A stretch of DNA of 64,000 nt from Meandrina meandrites (GCA_963693305.1 OY855912.1:1277501-1341500), one strand, 5' to 3'; positions 36,001-48,862 are shown, numbered from the stretch's first letter. Translations and numbers: made by a program. The notes: generated from the letters alone by a model not told the origin.

Positions 36001-39000
36001 CGGACATTTTGAAAAACAAAGCCTAACGGAGACCAATCTGGGCGTGGCTCAAGCTTGGTTTGTCCCCTACAAGACACCAAAATACCAAAAATAGAATTTA
36101 TATTTCTATATATTTCTTGGTGTGTGCCCTAAACAAGACCTCGACCGTCAAAAATATTGCTGTTTTGCCCGGAACACGCTAAGTGAGATCAGAAATCCGA
36201 AATTTACACCCCTAAGCGAGATGAGGAGCATCGCCACTCCTTGAGCTCTCTTTCATATGGAAGTCACCCCTCACCCACGGAGATCTATTGATGCAACATC
36301 TGAGCATATTTGAACGACCTTAGTTGTGATAATAAGCAAGAAAAGTGCTGATTGCTGTGAGTAGCTCACAAGAAACTTCATGTGAGAATATACTTGCATA
36401 CTTTTAGCAAAGTTGTAAAGTTACCAGTGCAGTTTACTCCATTTCCATGGAATCCATCTTTGCACGTACAGTTATAGGATCCTCGGGTGTTGTTACACAC
36501 AGCATTAACATCACAGTGGTGTGTTCCATTGGCGCACTCGTCTATATCTAAAACAACAAAAGGAATTCAGTTATTGGAATAACGCTCATTTAAAAACTGT
36601 CTGACTTCAAAACATGTTACAGGTAGTTGTTACCAGTGCAATTTTTGCCATCTCCATGGAATCCATCTTTGCACCTACAGTTGTATGATCCTTGGGTATT
36701 GTTACACACAGCATTAACATCACACCTGTGCCAGGTATCTGAGCAACGAAAAGAAAAAAATTGTCGCTTTTTAGAAATGAGAAACATTTAAGGTAATTTC
36801 TCAGAAATAAAAGTTTTCAAACAATTTTTTTTAACTTTGCCTGAATGTTCCCAACCAAGTGCTGTTTTGAAAATACAATATAAAAGATAGGTTGCCGTGG
36901 TCGCAAAAGAGTTATGATGGGGATGATCTTACCCATTTATGCCCGTACGTACTGATACTAATCACGCACGTTATTTCGTCGGTCCACGACTCCCCATAAC
37001 GGTAGCGGTTCTAGCGGTAGCTAGAACCAAAGTTTAGTAAAGTAATACTTGAAAAAAAGTTGATAGGTAGAAAGTCTCGACCATATGTAACAACGTAATG
37101 TATAATTTATGGCAAATCTCAAAATTTTAAATGACGTCGACTCAAAACGTTCCTCGAGTCATCAAGGTCATAAGCTGCATCCTCGAGTAAAAGCGGGGAT
37201 ACACTAGGCGACAAGACGCAGTGACAGGTCTCTGCGATAAGTCACTCCGTGTGTACTCCTCTGGTTTGAATTCGTGCGACTGATCGCAGCGACAAAGATG
37301 TTCACAAAAATTCACCATGTCACACCAGCCGAATTGTTACTGTGACGTGTCGATGGAAATCTAGATAAAACTGTGTATCGCAATAGCTGTAATACATTCA
37401 ATAGTTTGCGTCAAACTGTGCGCTAGTAAGTGTTAGAAAAATCAGACGTTTGGAGGGTTCCCCCTCTTCTCAGTGGAAAATGCCTTGATCCGCAATTAGC
37501 GACATGTCGCCTAGTGTCTCGGCCTCAACGGTTTTGTGCATGCTTTCAGCTATATCTTTTTTCCTTCCGAACCATTTTTTTAAACTCAAAGAGGATCATT
37601 CGTACACCAAAATTATACAATAAAAAATATAGGTCACCTCGCTAGTTTGCGAGAAAACGTCGATTTATCTTCCTCGCAAGCCAAGCCGTATAGAAAAAGC
37701 CGCCATTTTGTTTAGGTGCGCTCAGCGTACGTTCTTAGCCAATATGAGAATACCAATAATAAGAGCTTTGTTCCGGTGTTACGGTGGGCATGTGCTAGAC
37801 AGACACAGTGAAGGTCGTTTCAATTCAGGTTTCAAGTGCATTTCATTTATAGTAGCTAGCTGGTATAAAGCAAACACATGAAGAATCCTGTAAGTATTTT
37901 ACAAGCAAGACAAGTAGGTGAAACATCGAAACCGACCATATTTTTTTTTACCTCGACCAGCGTCTTTCACTTTATTTATCTGATCCGCGGTCAAAGCGAC
38001 GTCATAAATCTGCAAGGCGGTAATTCGTCCCTTAAAGTATCCTAGTTCATCAGTGTTGGCTGTTGCACCCATTCTGACTTCAAGTCCTGTATCAAGAGTG
38101 ATTCCCGCTCCGATATTCTCGTAAGCGACTTTTGTTCCATTTAACCACAAGCTTGCATTACCAGTGTTGTTATCATAGGACGAACCAACATAATGCCATT
38201 GCTTTGCCGCTGGTGGCTGGGTGGTAGTTAGTTCGTTGTCAACCTTAAAGCGAGCGACAAGCTTTTCAGAACTAATCCACAACTGAACGCCCCCAAAAGC
38301 AGATGGATTGTTATAATTGAAGAAGGGCCCAGATACATCTAAAGTCTCCAGATACACCCAACATAACATTGTGATGGAGTGTTGTGCGTCTATCCCTTCA
38401 ATGTTCGGGAACTCAATGTGGCTGTTGGCTTGTCCTGAGAATTGGTAAGAGCCACCAGGATGACCATCGGGGCCAGCTGCTAGGGACACACCAACAGGGG
38501 TACCCTCGGTTTGTCGATTGTTGATTTCCCGTGTTTCATATTTGCTGTTCAAAGGATAGAGTGCGATTGGATCTGGAACACTGATGGCTGCGATAAAAAT
38601 GGAACAAAAAAGCACTAAACATTAGAAGATAATCGAATGAATTATGAATAAATAAACAAACAAATAAATTAATACGGTTGGCAAGTATGGAAGGCGCGGT
38701 GGCCTAATGGTTAGTGCGCTGGACTCCGCATCCAGATCGGGCGGTCCGGGTTCCTGGTTCCGGGTTCCTGTCCCTGGCCGGGACACTGCGTTGTGTTCTT
38801 GGGCAAGACACTTTATTCTCATAGTGCCTCTCTCCAGCCAGGTGTATAAATGGGTACCGGCGAATTTACTGCTGGGGGTAACCCTGCGATGGACTAGCAT
38901 CCCACTCCTAGTCGCTTCATGCTACGGAAACCGGGATAAGCTCCGGCCTGATGGGCCACTAGGCTCGTATACAGACTTTACCTTTGGCAAGTCGGGCAAG

Positions 39001-42000
39001 TTGAATCCCACTAGCTTTTATTGTTGGGGTTCCAAGTCCAAGTTGCAGCCACCTGCCAGTTGGGATTTTTACCAAGTTTCTGTGTCATTTACAATATTTG
39101 TTTATCTATTTACAGCTGTATTTACAAGGTTCTCAATTAGCAAAGAAGTGCTAAATACATACACATAAATAAATAAATACACTTAAATAAAGTGATTTTT
39201 TTTATTTATTTCATTTACTGGAGGTGAAAATTGATACATTATTTTTTGCGATTTTTTGCGAATAGCAAATGCAAAAGGTCACGTACTGAATCGGAGTGAA
39301 GCCAGTGGATCCGTCTTTTGAATCTTCATATTCGGAGGTAATTTAATCTCTTCATTGTATTGTATTATGAAAAGAACTGTTTTGCAGCCGAGTAACCTTG
39401 AAATTCTCACTTGAGTTATGGCAATGCACAATAATTCACAATTTTGTTGACATAAAGTTATATTTCATCTGCATCAGATAGCATAGTCAAGAATCACATT
39501 TTACATAATGACAAATAAAGACACCAATAAAGGTGACTGAAGCTAAGACTTTCAAAGGTGTAAATTTAACATTGCTTGTGTGTGGTACATAGCGATCGTG
39601 TTATTCATTGACCCTACCCTGATGGAAAATTTTGTCACAGGGGGTCACGAGACAAACAGCAACCATGGTCTCTTTCCTCAATGTCAAGGGCGAAAAAGGA
39701 GAGAGAGCCTGGGATCGAGGTTGTGAACTGAACTGAAACTGAACTGAAACCGAAATTTAATGAACAGTTTCGCTCGACAAACTATTCAAGAGGGCGCCCC
39801 TAGGACTGAACGCGGCGGTTCGATGATTGACGGAGCAGAGAAAAAAATGAAAACAAAAAGAAGACTGTTTACGCTTGTTATAGTTACCAGTGCAGTTTTC
39901 CTCAAATCCAGCTTTGCAGACGTGGAAATTGGCAGAACACTCGTCTATGTCTAAAACAATAAATAAGAAATGATTCTAGATAGAATTTTTTCCCAAATCA
40001 AAAGCCACGAGCAATCGATTAAATTGAAAACAAGTTCATAATTTAACACAACGCAACTCTCCCAGAAGGTGTTTTTTTTTTTTATTTTGACAACTTGGGT
40101 TTGTCTACTAATCACTGTTTTTGCAACATCTGAGCATTTTTTGCGACCTTTTTTTGATATGATAATTAGCGAAAAAATTGCTGATTGCTGTGAGTGGCTC
40201 ACAAGAAGCTTCATGTTAGAACATACTTGGATACCTTTAGCAAAGTTATATAGTTACCAGTGCAGTTTACTCCATCGCCAAAAAATCCATCTTTGCACGT
40301 ACAGTTATACGATCCTCGGGTATTGTTACACGCAGCATTAACATCACAGCGGTGTGTTCCATTTGCGCACTCGTCAACATCTACAACAACAAGAGGATTT
40401 TCATTGAAATGATTTTCATTTGTAATGGTATGATAGCCGGTGAGCAGGCTCACCTTTAAAAAACGTATCCTTACATGTTTGCTTATTAATGACAGGAATC
40501 AGGGATTCATTGCTTATCAAAACACATTACTGGCTTAAAGCCTCGCCCCAAAGGTACAGCTCTGTCTTGCTTTCAGGTCCAGACTATTAGACACTTGGCC
40601 CCAGCTCATATGGACTCCTTGCCGACAGAGATACCCCAGCATCTACAGCCTCAGAATTGTTTTTTTTTTTATCAATTCAGGTTTTGGAACTTGTCTCATT
40701 CAATTCACCCCATACATTGGCTCTTTTCATTGCGCAGATCCGCTCTTCGCAAGTCTTCGCATCGCTCGCGCATGACCCAAAGGCGAGCCCGCTCGCAGGC
40801 TATGGTATGATGACACTTATTCAGCATCTGCTAGACCTTATGCAAAAATGGCTGCCAATATCTTCTTTTGTCTGGTCGAGTTTCCTAAAGCGCGGATGGT
40901 GACACTTGGAAATTTTTGGACTATATGCTACTCGGAGAAGTTCCAATGTTTTTAGTTAAAAGGCTTCAAAGTTGTGAATCATTTAAATTTAAAATATTTG
41001 TATGAGCCCCCACCCCCTAGTCTCGTTGACATGTTTTTGATAATATCAATGTCTCTGTGTCTTTCAATTAGAAAGAAAAGAATCCTTAAAACTCCTTACC
41101 CCGATTCATTTTTACTAAGAACGTGACTCAATTTCATCATCTTTATCAAGTTTAAAGTACATGTATATCATAGAATTGATTACATATTTATGAAAAATAG
41201 TGTAAAAATATTTGTAGAATCAGAGGTGTCAAAGTATTCAGTCGTTATATGAAGAGTTTGTTGTAAAAGACTAGTCTGTTGCTGTCCAAAGCATCTATCC
41301 ATAACGCAGCAAATTTTAAGTCAGTCAATTCGTACAAGCCAAATCCAAGAGATAGATATCCAAAACATTATCATGCTTTCTCCAGTATCTTTGTGATTGC
41401 TCAAGAACTCCAACATCTTCAAGTATGACTGAAGCTTTCTAAGATCTTTAACAGCGGATTGCAACAGTGAGGCAGTGAGAAAAAGAAACAAAATTCGGAA
41501 GCAACAATATAGGTGAGCGTGCGGATAAGATTAAGTTTGTATTACGAGGTGTACATGAATCCCACTTGGGTAGAGGCCAGTGAATTAGTCTTCTTCCGGT
41601 AAACAGATGTCGGGGTTGATGTAAAGTGTTTTTGGGGTAGCGTTTGGCAGGGATGTCTAAAAACGGAATCTCATTGTTTTGTTTAAAAAAGTCATTAGGG
41701 CTAGGCTATCCCCATTCGACAAGGTTCCATAGGGGCCCTTCCACGAGAATATAGTGAAAAATTAATGAGATGCAAGATTATGTTACTGCGAACACTCGGT
41801 TGCCCGGTGCCGCTATGTAGAACTTTCAGAAGTCCTTTCGCAAAGGCAGTCTTTCGCGAAATCAAGCTCCCGCGAAAATTAGTACGAATAAGGTAGTTAC
41901 CGGTGCACTGTTTTCCATTTCCATGAAATCCATCTTTGCACGTGCACTCATACGATCCCTCAGTATCCACACAATTAGCGTTGCCATCACAGCTGTGGGC

Positions 42001-45000
42001 CTTTGTAGAACACTCATCAACATCTTACACAGCAAGAGAAAAAAATCACTTTACAAAACGAGTTCTAATTGGCTTTATAGTCGTTTTGCATAAGATTATG
42101 TATAATTTGCTGGCCTTTTTTGTTAAAGAAAAGAAAGCTAACACTCCTTGACTTCCTGATGCAAGCATGAGGAAAGGTTTGGAAAAACTAGATAAATAGT
42201 TCTTATGTAAACCCTTGCCTACGACTTGTAATCACGCGGCGCGCGCCCATAGAGATTTCTTCTATATAAAAACTGAAAAATCGAAAATTAGAACTGTGCA
42301 TGAGTGTATCCATAAGCACCCCACACGAGTGCGACAGAACATCGACAACAACAGTAGCAAGAATAGAAATAATAGCAGGAATGATATTAATAACAATGTT
42401 AACAACACAAATATGACCCTTCTCGATTGAGTGCCGCAAAACCAACATCAATCATTCTGGCTAATCACAAAGGATATACATCATCATCAAAAGCAACAAA
42501 CACCATGATCATCAACAGCAACAAACAACATCAACAGCAACAACACAAACACCATCATCAGCAACTAGAAAACCATCATCAGCAGCACAAAAACCATCAT
42601 CAGCAACACAAACACCATCATCAGCAACACAAACACCATCATCAGCAACACAAACACCATCATCAGCAACACAAAAACCATCATCAGCCACAAAAACACC
42701 ATCATCAGCAACAACAGACACCATCATCAGTAACACAAACACCATCATCAGCAACACAAACACCATCATCAACAACACAAACACCATCATCAGCAACACA
42801 AACACCATCATCAGCAAAACAAACACCATCATCAGCAACACAAACACCATCATCAGCCACAGCCGCACAAACACCATCATCAGCCACAAAAACACCATCA
42901 ACAGCAACAACACAAACACCATCATCAGCAACACAAACACCATCATCAGCCACACAAACACCATCATCAGCAACACAAACACCATCATCAGCAACACAAA
43001 CACCATCATCAGCCACACAAACACCATCATCAGCCACACAAACACCATCATCAGCCACACAAACACCATCATCAGCAACACAAACACCATCATCAGCCAC
43101 ACAAACACCATCATCAGCAACACAAACACCATCATCAGCAACACAAACACCATCATCAGCAACACAAACACCATCATCAGTAACACAAACACCATCATCA
43201 ACAACAACACCATCATCAACAACAACAAACACCATCATCAGCAACAATAAACACCATCAACAGATACCAATTGGACAACTTTACAAACGGCAATAAAAGA
43301 GCATCATAAACTACCACACACAAAACTGGTATTAAGTAAGTAAGTCAGTATTTCCTACCGTTTTCACAATCAAGGCCCGTAAATCCGGGAATACACAAAC
43401 ATTGATAATCTCTGTCTGTAAAACCAGCTTGGCAGGTTGCTTTGTTTCTGCAAGGTTTCTTTGCACACTCATTCTTAAATGGGTAGAAAATAAAAGAAAA
43501 TACGCTTGATCTCAGTAAAATCCTTCGATAATTATTTTATAACGATATTTAAAAACTATAACCATCTCAGAACTTGCTCATGTGCCAACGATATGCCTGG
43601 TAGAAGATTTTGCGGAGTTTCATTTACACAGGATCGCAAGTACATGCAAGTTGCAGCAGATCTTTTCAATGTGTCGAGCACGCGTGCATTTTGGTAAGCT
43701 CGCATAATTTTTATTAAGAGAAAGATAGCTACAATATAAAATTTACCTCAGCTCCGCGATACACAAAATATCGGTTCTTTACGAGGTCTCCTGAGTGTTC
43801 ATTGTCGTGTTCATAAGTAGCGTTATTCAAATCACACTTGTGTTCTCCATTTGCCTCTTTCTCCTTTCTAAAATTATAACTGACACAGTTTGGTTCCAGG
43901 TAACATTGCCATTCGCAGATATCCTCATTGTTGACGCAAATGGTTCGTATCACGTGATTCTTCATCCAGTAGCCATGGATGGGAGCACTGGTGAATTTTA
44001 ACTCGCGACATTGACCTGAAGATGAAAGATTTTGACAAGCCGCCGTAAGTGCCACAAGTGCGTCTTCCACACCTTTATGTTATCTTATATCGAAGTCCAA
44101 AAAGAAAAAATAACAATTTCATTAAAATAACAATTATATTAAAAGCGCTCGTTCTCAGTGCAATTTGAGCTTATAGACACGCTGCCCTAAATGACTTATT
44201 TTTAAAAAAAAAAAAAAAAAACCGCACAATTATGATGTATTTTTTCGTTTTGAAATGACTATTATTCTCTACCGGGAACTACTTTTGCGGGACTAAAAAT
44301 CACAAACTGCATGAAAACCGCAAAAATAAACTGTAATCCTACACAGTAGTCGGTATTTCAGGTGATTAATACTTTCCGTATCAGTCAAAACAGGATGTTA
44401 TTGTGTTTTATGTTGAACATCAAAACCTTGTGTTCTATGGCACTATGAAGAAAGAATAAAAATTGACGAACAAAACGCTCTCACAAGAAAAAGATAATTC
44501 TACATAAGGTGGATTTGTCTAAAAATTATTTTGTGGTAAAATTTCCTTAAAGGAAGGCCAGGAAAATTTAATTTTTTTTGCAAGAGGTAAGATTTTCGAA
44601 GTGTGTTTTTTACAAGAGTTCGAAGTGTTTTTTTTTACAAGAGTTAAGATTATCGAAGATTCAGGAGCAAATGTAGCAGATTCAAATTTAAAATTGAGTA
44701 AAAATGCTCCTTTTCAGAAGTTTTTCATTTATTCTTATTGAGAGCGAAAGAATAGAAATTTTGGTCGATTTGTTTGGCGATGAAAATAGACATAACTTAT
44801 TTCATAGTTATTGTATTGCTTTGAAGGTCAAAACCTGCAAAAGGATGTTTTAATTTTTGAGGCACCTCGAGTAGGTGACACAGCTGGAACGAAAACTGAC
44901 AAAAGTTGAACACAAATTTAAAAAGGGAAAACGTGCTGGTCGGACGGTTTGAGTTGAGCAAGAGCATTGTCCAATTTTCTTTGAACTCGGGATGATAGTT

Positions 45001-46242
45001 ACGTATAGAAACCTTTCTTGGTCTCGGATTGACTGGTAGGCCAACCCGAAGACACCAGAAACAAGTAATTATATACCACCGGGATGGAATAATCCTAACA
45101 TGTCTGAAATTAAAATGAAGATCATGTTGATCGCGTTAATGATTTCATTATAAAGCAGGCAAACCTCAAGTACTACAAGGGGTGCAACAAAAAAATCCCT
45201 TGAGAAAGGACGATTTATGGCCATATTTGCCAATGACGATCTCCCGGCCATGAATTTAGGTAATTTATTTTGACAAAACGAAACGAACCCAGCGACAGTT
45301 GGTGGACAAATTTGCATGGACATGTCAAAACCACCTGTTTAACGAACTAAGACATTGCTAAGAGTAAGTTAATAATTAAATTAAGGCTTCCGCTCTGCGG
45401 TGCATTTAAATTTGAATTATTAATATAAAGTCCAATTTTACATCAACTGTCGAGCTAACGGTAAATTTTTACAAGTTTTACCACAGTCTGCTTAGCCAAG
45501 CTAAAAAAGAAAGGTTATGAACAAAATAGAAGTGAAAATGTTGTGTTGCTTTTACCTTGTTTTAGACTGACGAATATTCTCGAGCACTGATCAATTTTTC
45601 ATGTTGCGCGAATTGCTGCGAACAAATGTTGCAAATGAGCGGACAGTTTTCCTTGCAAAAATTGTTTAACCGACCCCATTTAATACTAGGAAAAAATGAT
45701 CTGGTTTAATAACGATGAACAAACTTTAACAACGGCATTAGCCTTCCTTTTTACCAAAGCATTATATTCCGAACTCGACTCTACATTTTGGTAACTTGAA
45801 AACGTTAGTTTTTTCATGTTTTCACGCCAATGTTTTTCGTAATTGCACACTTATCCACGTACGTAACTGCATCAAGTCCAAAATTTTGCAAAATGGCTTA
45901 TTAATTAGGGCGATTTATCGAAAATGTGATGGCTTCTCCGTTTATATGATCCGATACATTAGCAAATTGTGGTGAAATATAAAACAGCAGGTGAATGTTC
46001 ATACGTTCATCGTCGAGTAAATGCGTTTTTTTATCATTGTGATGAACACAACAAAATTGAAAGATTAGAGATAAATACCTTAACAAGGACAACTAACAAG
46101 TACTATAAATTGGCAAAAAAAAATAATCGGGTAATAAAAAGAGGAACAGCAAGAATATTCTCAAACACTGACAGAAGAGAACTTCACCTTGTGAATCCGG
46201 GATCAGGGAAGCCAACAAGACGCAGAAAAATATAGAATGCAT
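29699..46242 (-). CDS. Gene 2: complete secreted PAN-EGF-LamG-EGF-glycine-rich protein
   Basis: Exons in transcript order: 46188-46242, 43747-44015, 43359-43473, 41901-42023, 40258-40380, 39888-39950, 37952-38587, 36634-36738, 36425-36547, 35635-35757, 33826-34347, 29699-30039. Total 2598 nt, 865 residues plus TAG. Domains: signal peptide, PAN/apple, EGF, cbEGF x2, mini-EGF, LamG-like, five-cysteine EGF, cbEGF x2, ALK/LTK-type glycine-rich domain in two exons. All introns have GT/AG; all are phase 1 except the phase 0 intron between PAN and the first EGF. I see no transmembrane segment, so it should be secreted. The role (extracellular matrix, mucus or recognition) is inference from modules; no catalytic motif is present. 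It is the reference model for its two neighbours. Confidence 0.85.
30181..32208. mobile_element. 2-kb fold-back (palindromic) element in the last intron of gene 2
   Basis: Ends AGCGCTTTCCATTTGTCA and TGACAAATGGAAAGCGCC are inverted, flanked by CTTAG at 30176-30180 and 32209-32213. Arms from about 30250 to 31072 and 31258 to 32085 mirror each other with few mismatches around a ~185-bp centre. The right arm holds about 80 bp of extra sequence near its tip. Gene 3 has no such block at the matching place near 55085. Confidence 0.8.
30520..30735 (+). other. Mirrored 71-codon ORF in the left arm of the fold-back element
   Basis: [20 protein letters not shown] begins the frame, which continues with [18 protein letters not shown] and a basic PKKKKV stretch. 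The right arm (31589-31804, minus) carries the same frame with one residue changed (Q to K). Being present twice in inverted orientation is due to the palindrome. No domain recognised; it may be a residue of a transposon gene or a captured exon. Confidence 0.35.
32675..32861. repeat. Two consecutive hairpins
   Basis: 32675-32741: AGTCTGAAATGTCATCCGTC is mirrored by GACGGATGACATTTCAGACT around a short pyrimidine-rich loop. 32801-32861: GTAGCCTACGTGCAGACGTC is mirrored with two mismatches. Both look like tiny MITEs in the gene 2 intron. Confidence 0.75.
32862..33825. other. Remaining intron between glycine-rich exons
   Basis: Contains a C-rich run at 33036-33064 and AT-rich sequence; no exon supported. 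The part near 33500-33825 aligns with 55340-55579 of gene 3. Confidence 0.55.
33826..34347 (-). CDS. Gene 2 exon: glycine-rich domain N-terminal part
   Basis: 174 codons, phase 1-1. [20 protein letters not shown] leads to a beta-rich part ([19 protein letters not shown]), then [42 protein letters not shown] and [13 protein letters not shown]. This is the typical ALK/LTK glycine-rich fold: polyglycine hairpins after a small beta-sandwich. Paired with the last exon to form one domain. Confidence 0.86.
34395..35128. mobile_element. 734-bp TIR element with TGGTA duplication
   Basis: Inverted ends GCCCGGCGGCTTAGCTC and GAGCTAAGCCGCCGGAC, with homology continuing for about 60 bp. TGGTA stands at 34390-34394 and 35129-35133. 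Gene 3 near 56149 has the uninterrupted GACCGGTAACAAATTTAG. Non-autonomous; no coding capacity seen. Confidence 0.82.
35635..35757 (-). CDS. Gene 2 exon: calcium-binding EGF before the glycine-rich domain
   Basis: 123 nt, phase 1-1. [42 protein letters not shown]. Six cysteines. The corresponding gene 3 exon at 56493 has lost two of them. Confidence 0.9.
36425..36547 (-). CDS. Gene 2 exon: calcium-binding EGF
   Basis: 123 nt, phase 1-1. [42 protein letters not shown]; six cysteines, cbEGF signature intact. Confidence 0.9.
36634..36738 (-). CDS. Gene 2 exon: five-cysteine EGF
   Basis: 105 nt, phase 1-1, acceptor TTGCTCAG. Starts [12 protein letters not shown]; ends NGKNCTG. The cysteine 1 region is missing as at 2899. 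After splicing to LamG (DAGR-D) no replacement cysteine is supplied. Confidence 0.8.
37193..37526. mobile_element. MITE with ACACTAGGCGACA inverted ends (gene 2 copy)
   Basis: Left end ACACTAGGCGACAAG; right end GCGACATGTCGCCTAGTGT. Orthologous to the copy at 3872 and starting again at the right edge of the window (about 63999). Confidence 0.7.
37952..38587 (-). CDS. Gene 2 exon: LamG-like domain
   Basis: 212 codons, phase 1-1, residue-for-residue the same as the exon at 401-1036. Motifs as there: [43 protein letters not shown]. Single LamG in this gene. Confidence 0.88.
38692..39190 (+). mobile_element. tRNA-derived SINE (gene 2 copy)
   Basis: Virtually identical to 1141-1640 and uninterrupted. 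It provides the empty-site sequence (GGTTCCAAGTCCAAG near 39030) for the composite element at 5636. Confidence 0.78.
39888..39950 (-). CDS. Gene 2 exon: 21-codon mini-EGF
   Basis: 63 nt, phase 1-1, [12 protein letters not shown] then [10 protein letters not shown], three cysteines. Residue changes relative to gene 1 (K to V, S to N) leave the cysteines intact. Confidence 0.75.
40258..40380 (-). CDS. Gene 2 exon: calcium-binding EGF
   Basis: 123 nt, phase 1-1. [42 protein letters not shown]. Counterpart of 10790. Confidence 0.9.
40381..41900. other. Gene 2 intron, nothing recognised
   Basis: Aligned with 10913-12429; only small indels. No exon or bounded repeat seen. Confidence 0.6.
41901..42023 (-). 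CDS. Gene 2 exon: calcium-binding EGF (second after PAN)
   Basis: 123 nt, phase 1-1, [18 protein letters not shown] and [12 protein letters not shown]. The acceptor is GTGTAAG, against GTGTTAG in gene 1; still an AG. Confidence 0.88.
42481..43262. repeat. 0.8-kb intronic minisatellite (gene 2 copy)
   Basis: Same 21-bp unit as at 13735 (TPSSATQ on the plus strand), more homogeneous, open over 289 codons on the plus strand. Intronic relative to the minus-strand gene, therefore not treated as coding. Confidence 0.92.
43359..43473 (-). CDS. Gene 2 exon: EGF, phase 0 to 1
   Basis: 115 nt, [14 protein letters not shown] and [16 protein letters not shown]; six cysteines. Differs from gene 1 by A to E in the second codon. 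Confidence 0.88.
43747..44015 (-). CDS. Gene 2 exon: PAN/apple domain
   Basis: 269 nt, phase 1 to 0, same peptide as 17920-18188 ([32 protein letters not shown]). Confidence 0.88.
44016..46187. other. Gene 2 first intron
   Basis: Aligned with the gene 1 first intron. Contains an A-run near 44205. No exon seen. Confidence 0.6.
46188..46242 (-). CDS. Gene 2 exon 1: start codon and signal peptide
   Basis: ATG at 46242, [18 protein letters not shown], donor CAAG|GTGAAG in phase 1. One conservative change (V to I) relative to gene 1. Confidence 0.86.
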
Positions 46243-46976
46243 CTTCACGGTGGCCTTACGAAAACTTCACAAAAAATTGTTCAATGATGTTACATTCCAA
46301 CGAGAGGCTTTGGTGGGTGGTTCTATGAGCTAAGCTGCAACATCTGAAGTCGATTTAAGATTATTCCGTATTTAGATATACCTGTTCCGTAGATGAATCA
46401 ACTTTTAGTTATTGGTGGTTGCTACGACTAACGAGTTTCCCGTATTGTGGTTGGTGGAGTAATTATTTTTTTCGTCGTAAACAAAGCTTTTATTTTGACA
46501 GGCAATTGTCTCTAATATAAATAAAAGAAAGATGTTTCTGTGTTTACGTAGTTTGCCATAGCTTCATTTTAAAACAAACTCTGGGCGTTCTGCCTACAGT
46601 TAAACGAAGAAAAAAAAGAAAAAGCATTTTCAAATAACGCTTCAAACTTGTCATCGTTGCTTGACATGCTGTCATCACAGAAAGGTTCCAAAATATTAAT
46701 GACATTTTGCGGGGCGCGCAATTGCCGCCAAAACTGCCGTTTATAAACGTGTCAAATTTTCAGAAAGATACTACCGCTCTGGAACCTCTATTCTCAGTAT
46801 TGGAAATAAAACAAGAATATTTCCATAACAATAGATATCCCACAATTCTTAGCGTTGTATATATTGCCGCCTTTCTTTGTATTGTGTGGATTTGTTTAAC
46901 AACTTCTTTCAGTGAAGGCAGTGACTTTTTCGTTTGTTTGTCCTGCTTTTTTGTTGTTTTTTTTTTGTTTAGCACC

Positions 46977-47178
46977 AGAGTTTTGAAATGAAGTAATATG
47001 TGCGTGAGTGGTTCGGCCACCGCACTAGAGTTCTGGAAATTAAAGAACATGTGCGTGAATGGTATGGCCACCACACCAGAGTTCTGAAATGAAAGAATAT
47101 GTGCGTGAGGGGTATGGCCACCACACCAGAGTTTTTTAAATGGAAGAATATTTTCGTGACTGGTGTGGCCACTGCACT
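46977..47178. repeat. About four 50-bp tandem repeats (second copy)
   Basis: Same units as at 21431, core ATGTGCGTGA and GGCCACC. Confidence 0.8.
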
Positions 47179-48803
47179 AGGTTCTGCAATTGTCCTATCT
47201 GCGCATTAGTCGGTATTGTTTACCGCCACAAAGTGTTATTACTGGTGAGTTATATACTTGCTGATGGACGAATCAGCGTCCTCGTGTGATTTTTATTTTC
47301 TTTTTTCCATTGTTTCTCGTCAACGTGTCTATTTTGTGAGGTCTTTGTCTTAGTGTGCAGTATTTATACTGAATGGGTTTTTTGGTGTGGTTTGAGCTCA
47401 GTTCTGTGCTGTTTTAATAGCGTCGCTACGGTGCTATTCTATTGTGTTTTAATTTTCGGCGAGGCTGACGACGCTAATTTTTTCGATGGAATCTGGTCAT
47501 ATATTTCCGACTACAGTGTTTTTTCTGTGACCGCCCAAATTAACACTCAGGAACCGCAGCAAAATTAAAGCACGGTTGGACCGGGTTGAAGGATTTTGAA
47601 CGAGTTATTCTTTGACATTTTTTCAAGACCACTTTGTCAAGCGGCGTTTTTAGGAATTTGACTTTCTTGTTTTGGATTTCTATAACAGATTTCTTTAGGT
47701 GTTGGAGAGCTTGTTGGAAAGTTCTTTCTTTGTTTCCCGGTTGTGACTTTCCATTTGCATTCTAATTAAGTTTTCTCGCTTCAACGTTAAGTTTCGCGGC
47801 GTTTAGTTAGGGTTGCTATGGTTTTGTTCTGTGAGTAACATTGAATGGAGTGTAAAACACGCCAAGTCTTTGCATCAGAAGTTTCTGCGAGATTTGCTGG
47901 TTGCCCTTGTTGGTGATCCGTTAAAGAGCAAGGTTCTCGAAAAGACCCATAAGCTCCTGAAGCATGCTACCGAAGCGAAGTAAAAGCGCGAATGGGAAAA
48001 CTGATGGCCGTGAGAAACCTGAGGAAGAAACGCGTGCCTCGCCTCCAGATTTCCCACGGCCATTTTCCCATTCTCGCTCTTTTTTTTTAGCTTTACGCTC
48101 GACGGACTAAGAAAGAAAACAACTGTCCGTAGTCTAAAGCTCGGGCCAAACGAGGATAAGAGTTGATAAGAGTTCAAACTCTCGCTCTCGTTTTAGCTCT
48201 CATGCACTCTCATCGACTCTCGTGCGCTATCATCAGCTTGAACGTGCTCAAATTTTTCATGAGAGTCAATGAGAGTTTTCTCTCGTTTGTAGTCACTCTT
48301 GACGGACTTTCGACGACTCTCGTTCTCGTTTAGCCGGAGTTGATGATAGTCGATGAGAGTTGACGAAAACTCTCATGAGAGACAACTCGCATCACCTCTC
48401 ATCTTCTTTTGGCCCGGGCCTTAGTCCTGTGTAAACAGGAAGTTTTCAAATACTGTGACAAGGTTATCATCCTTAGGCCGAAAGTATTGCGTCATACCCA
48501 GCAATTTGATATCTGCAAGGGTTTTGTTGTTGACTGAAACATATCATGAATTCATTGACTAAGGATAACAAAGAGAGGAATTTCGCGCTGCTAATAAAGC
48601 TCAAATAAAACAATGTGACTACATGGTTTGAGATTATTTATACCCCCTCATTTAAGCAAACAGTGAAGTGACCAATTCGATTCAATAAAATCAACAATGA
48701 ATCTGTGACTATGCTTAACTGCAGACTAACAAACTTAGCCTGTTCTATTGGAAGTCCGCGAATCTGATTGGTTCCCCCATTCTTTTCTTTTTAACAATTA
48801 CGC

Positions 48804-48831
48804 TACTCGCCCTCGTTTTCTATGAGCGAAA

Positions 48832-48862
<31 letters not shown>

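Noticed and set aside
42427..43296. 289-codon plus-strand TPSSATQ frame as a mucin-like gene
   Set aside because: Same intronic minisatellite on the antisense strand. No signal peptide, splice context or non-repeat coding part.
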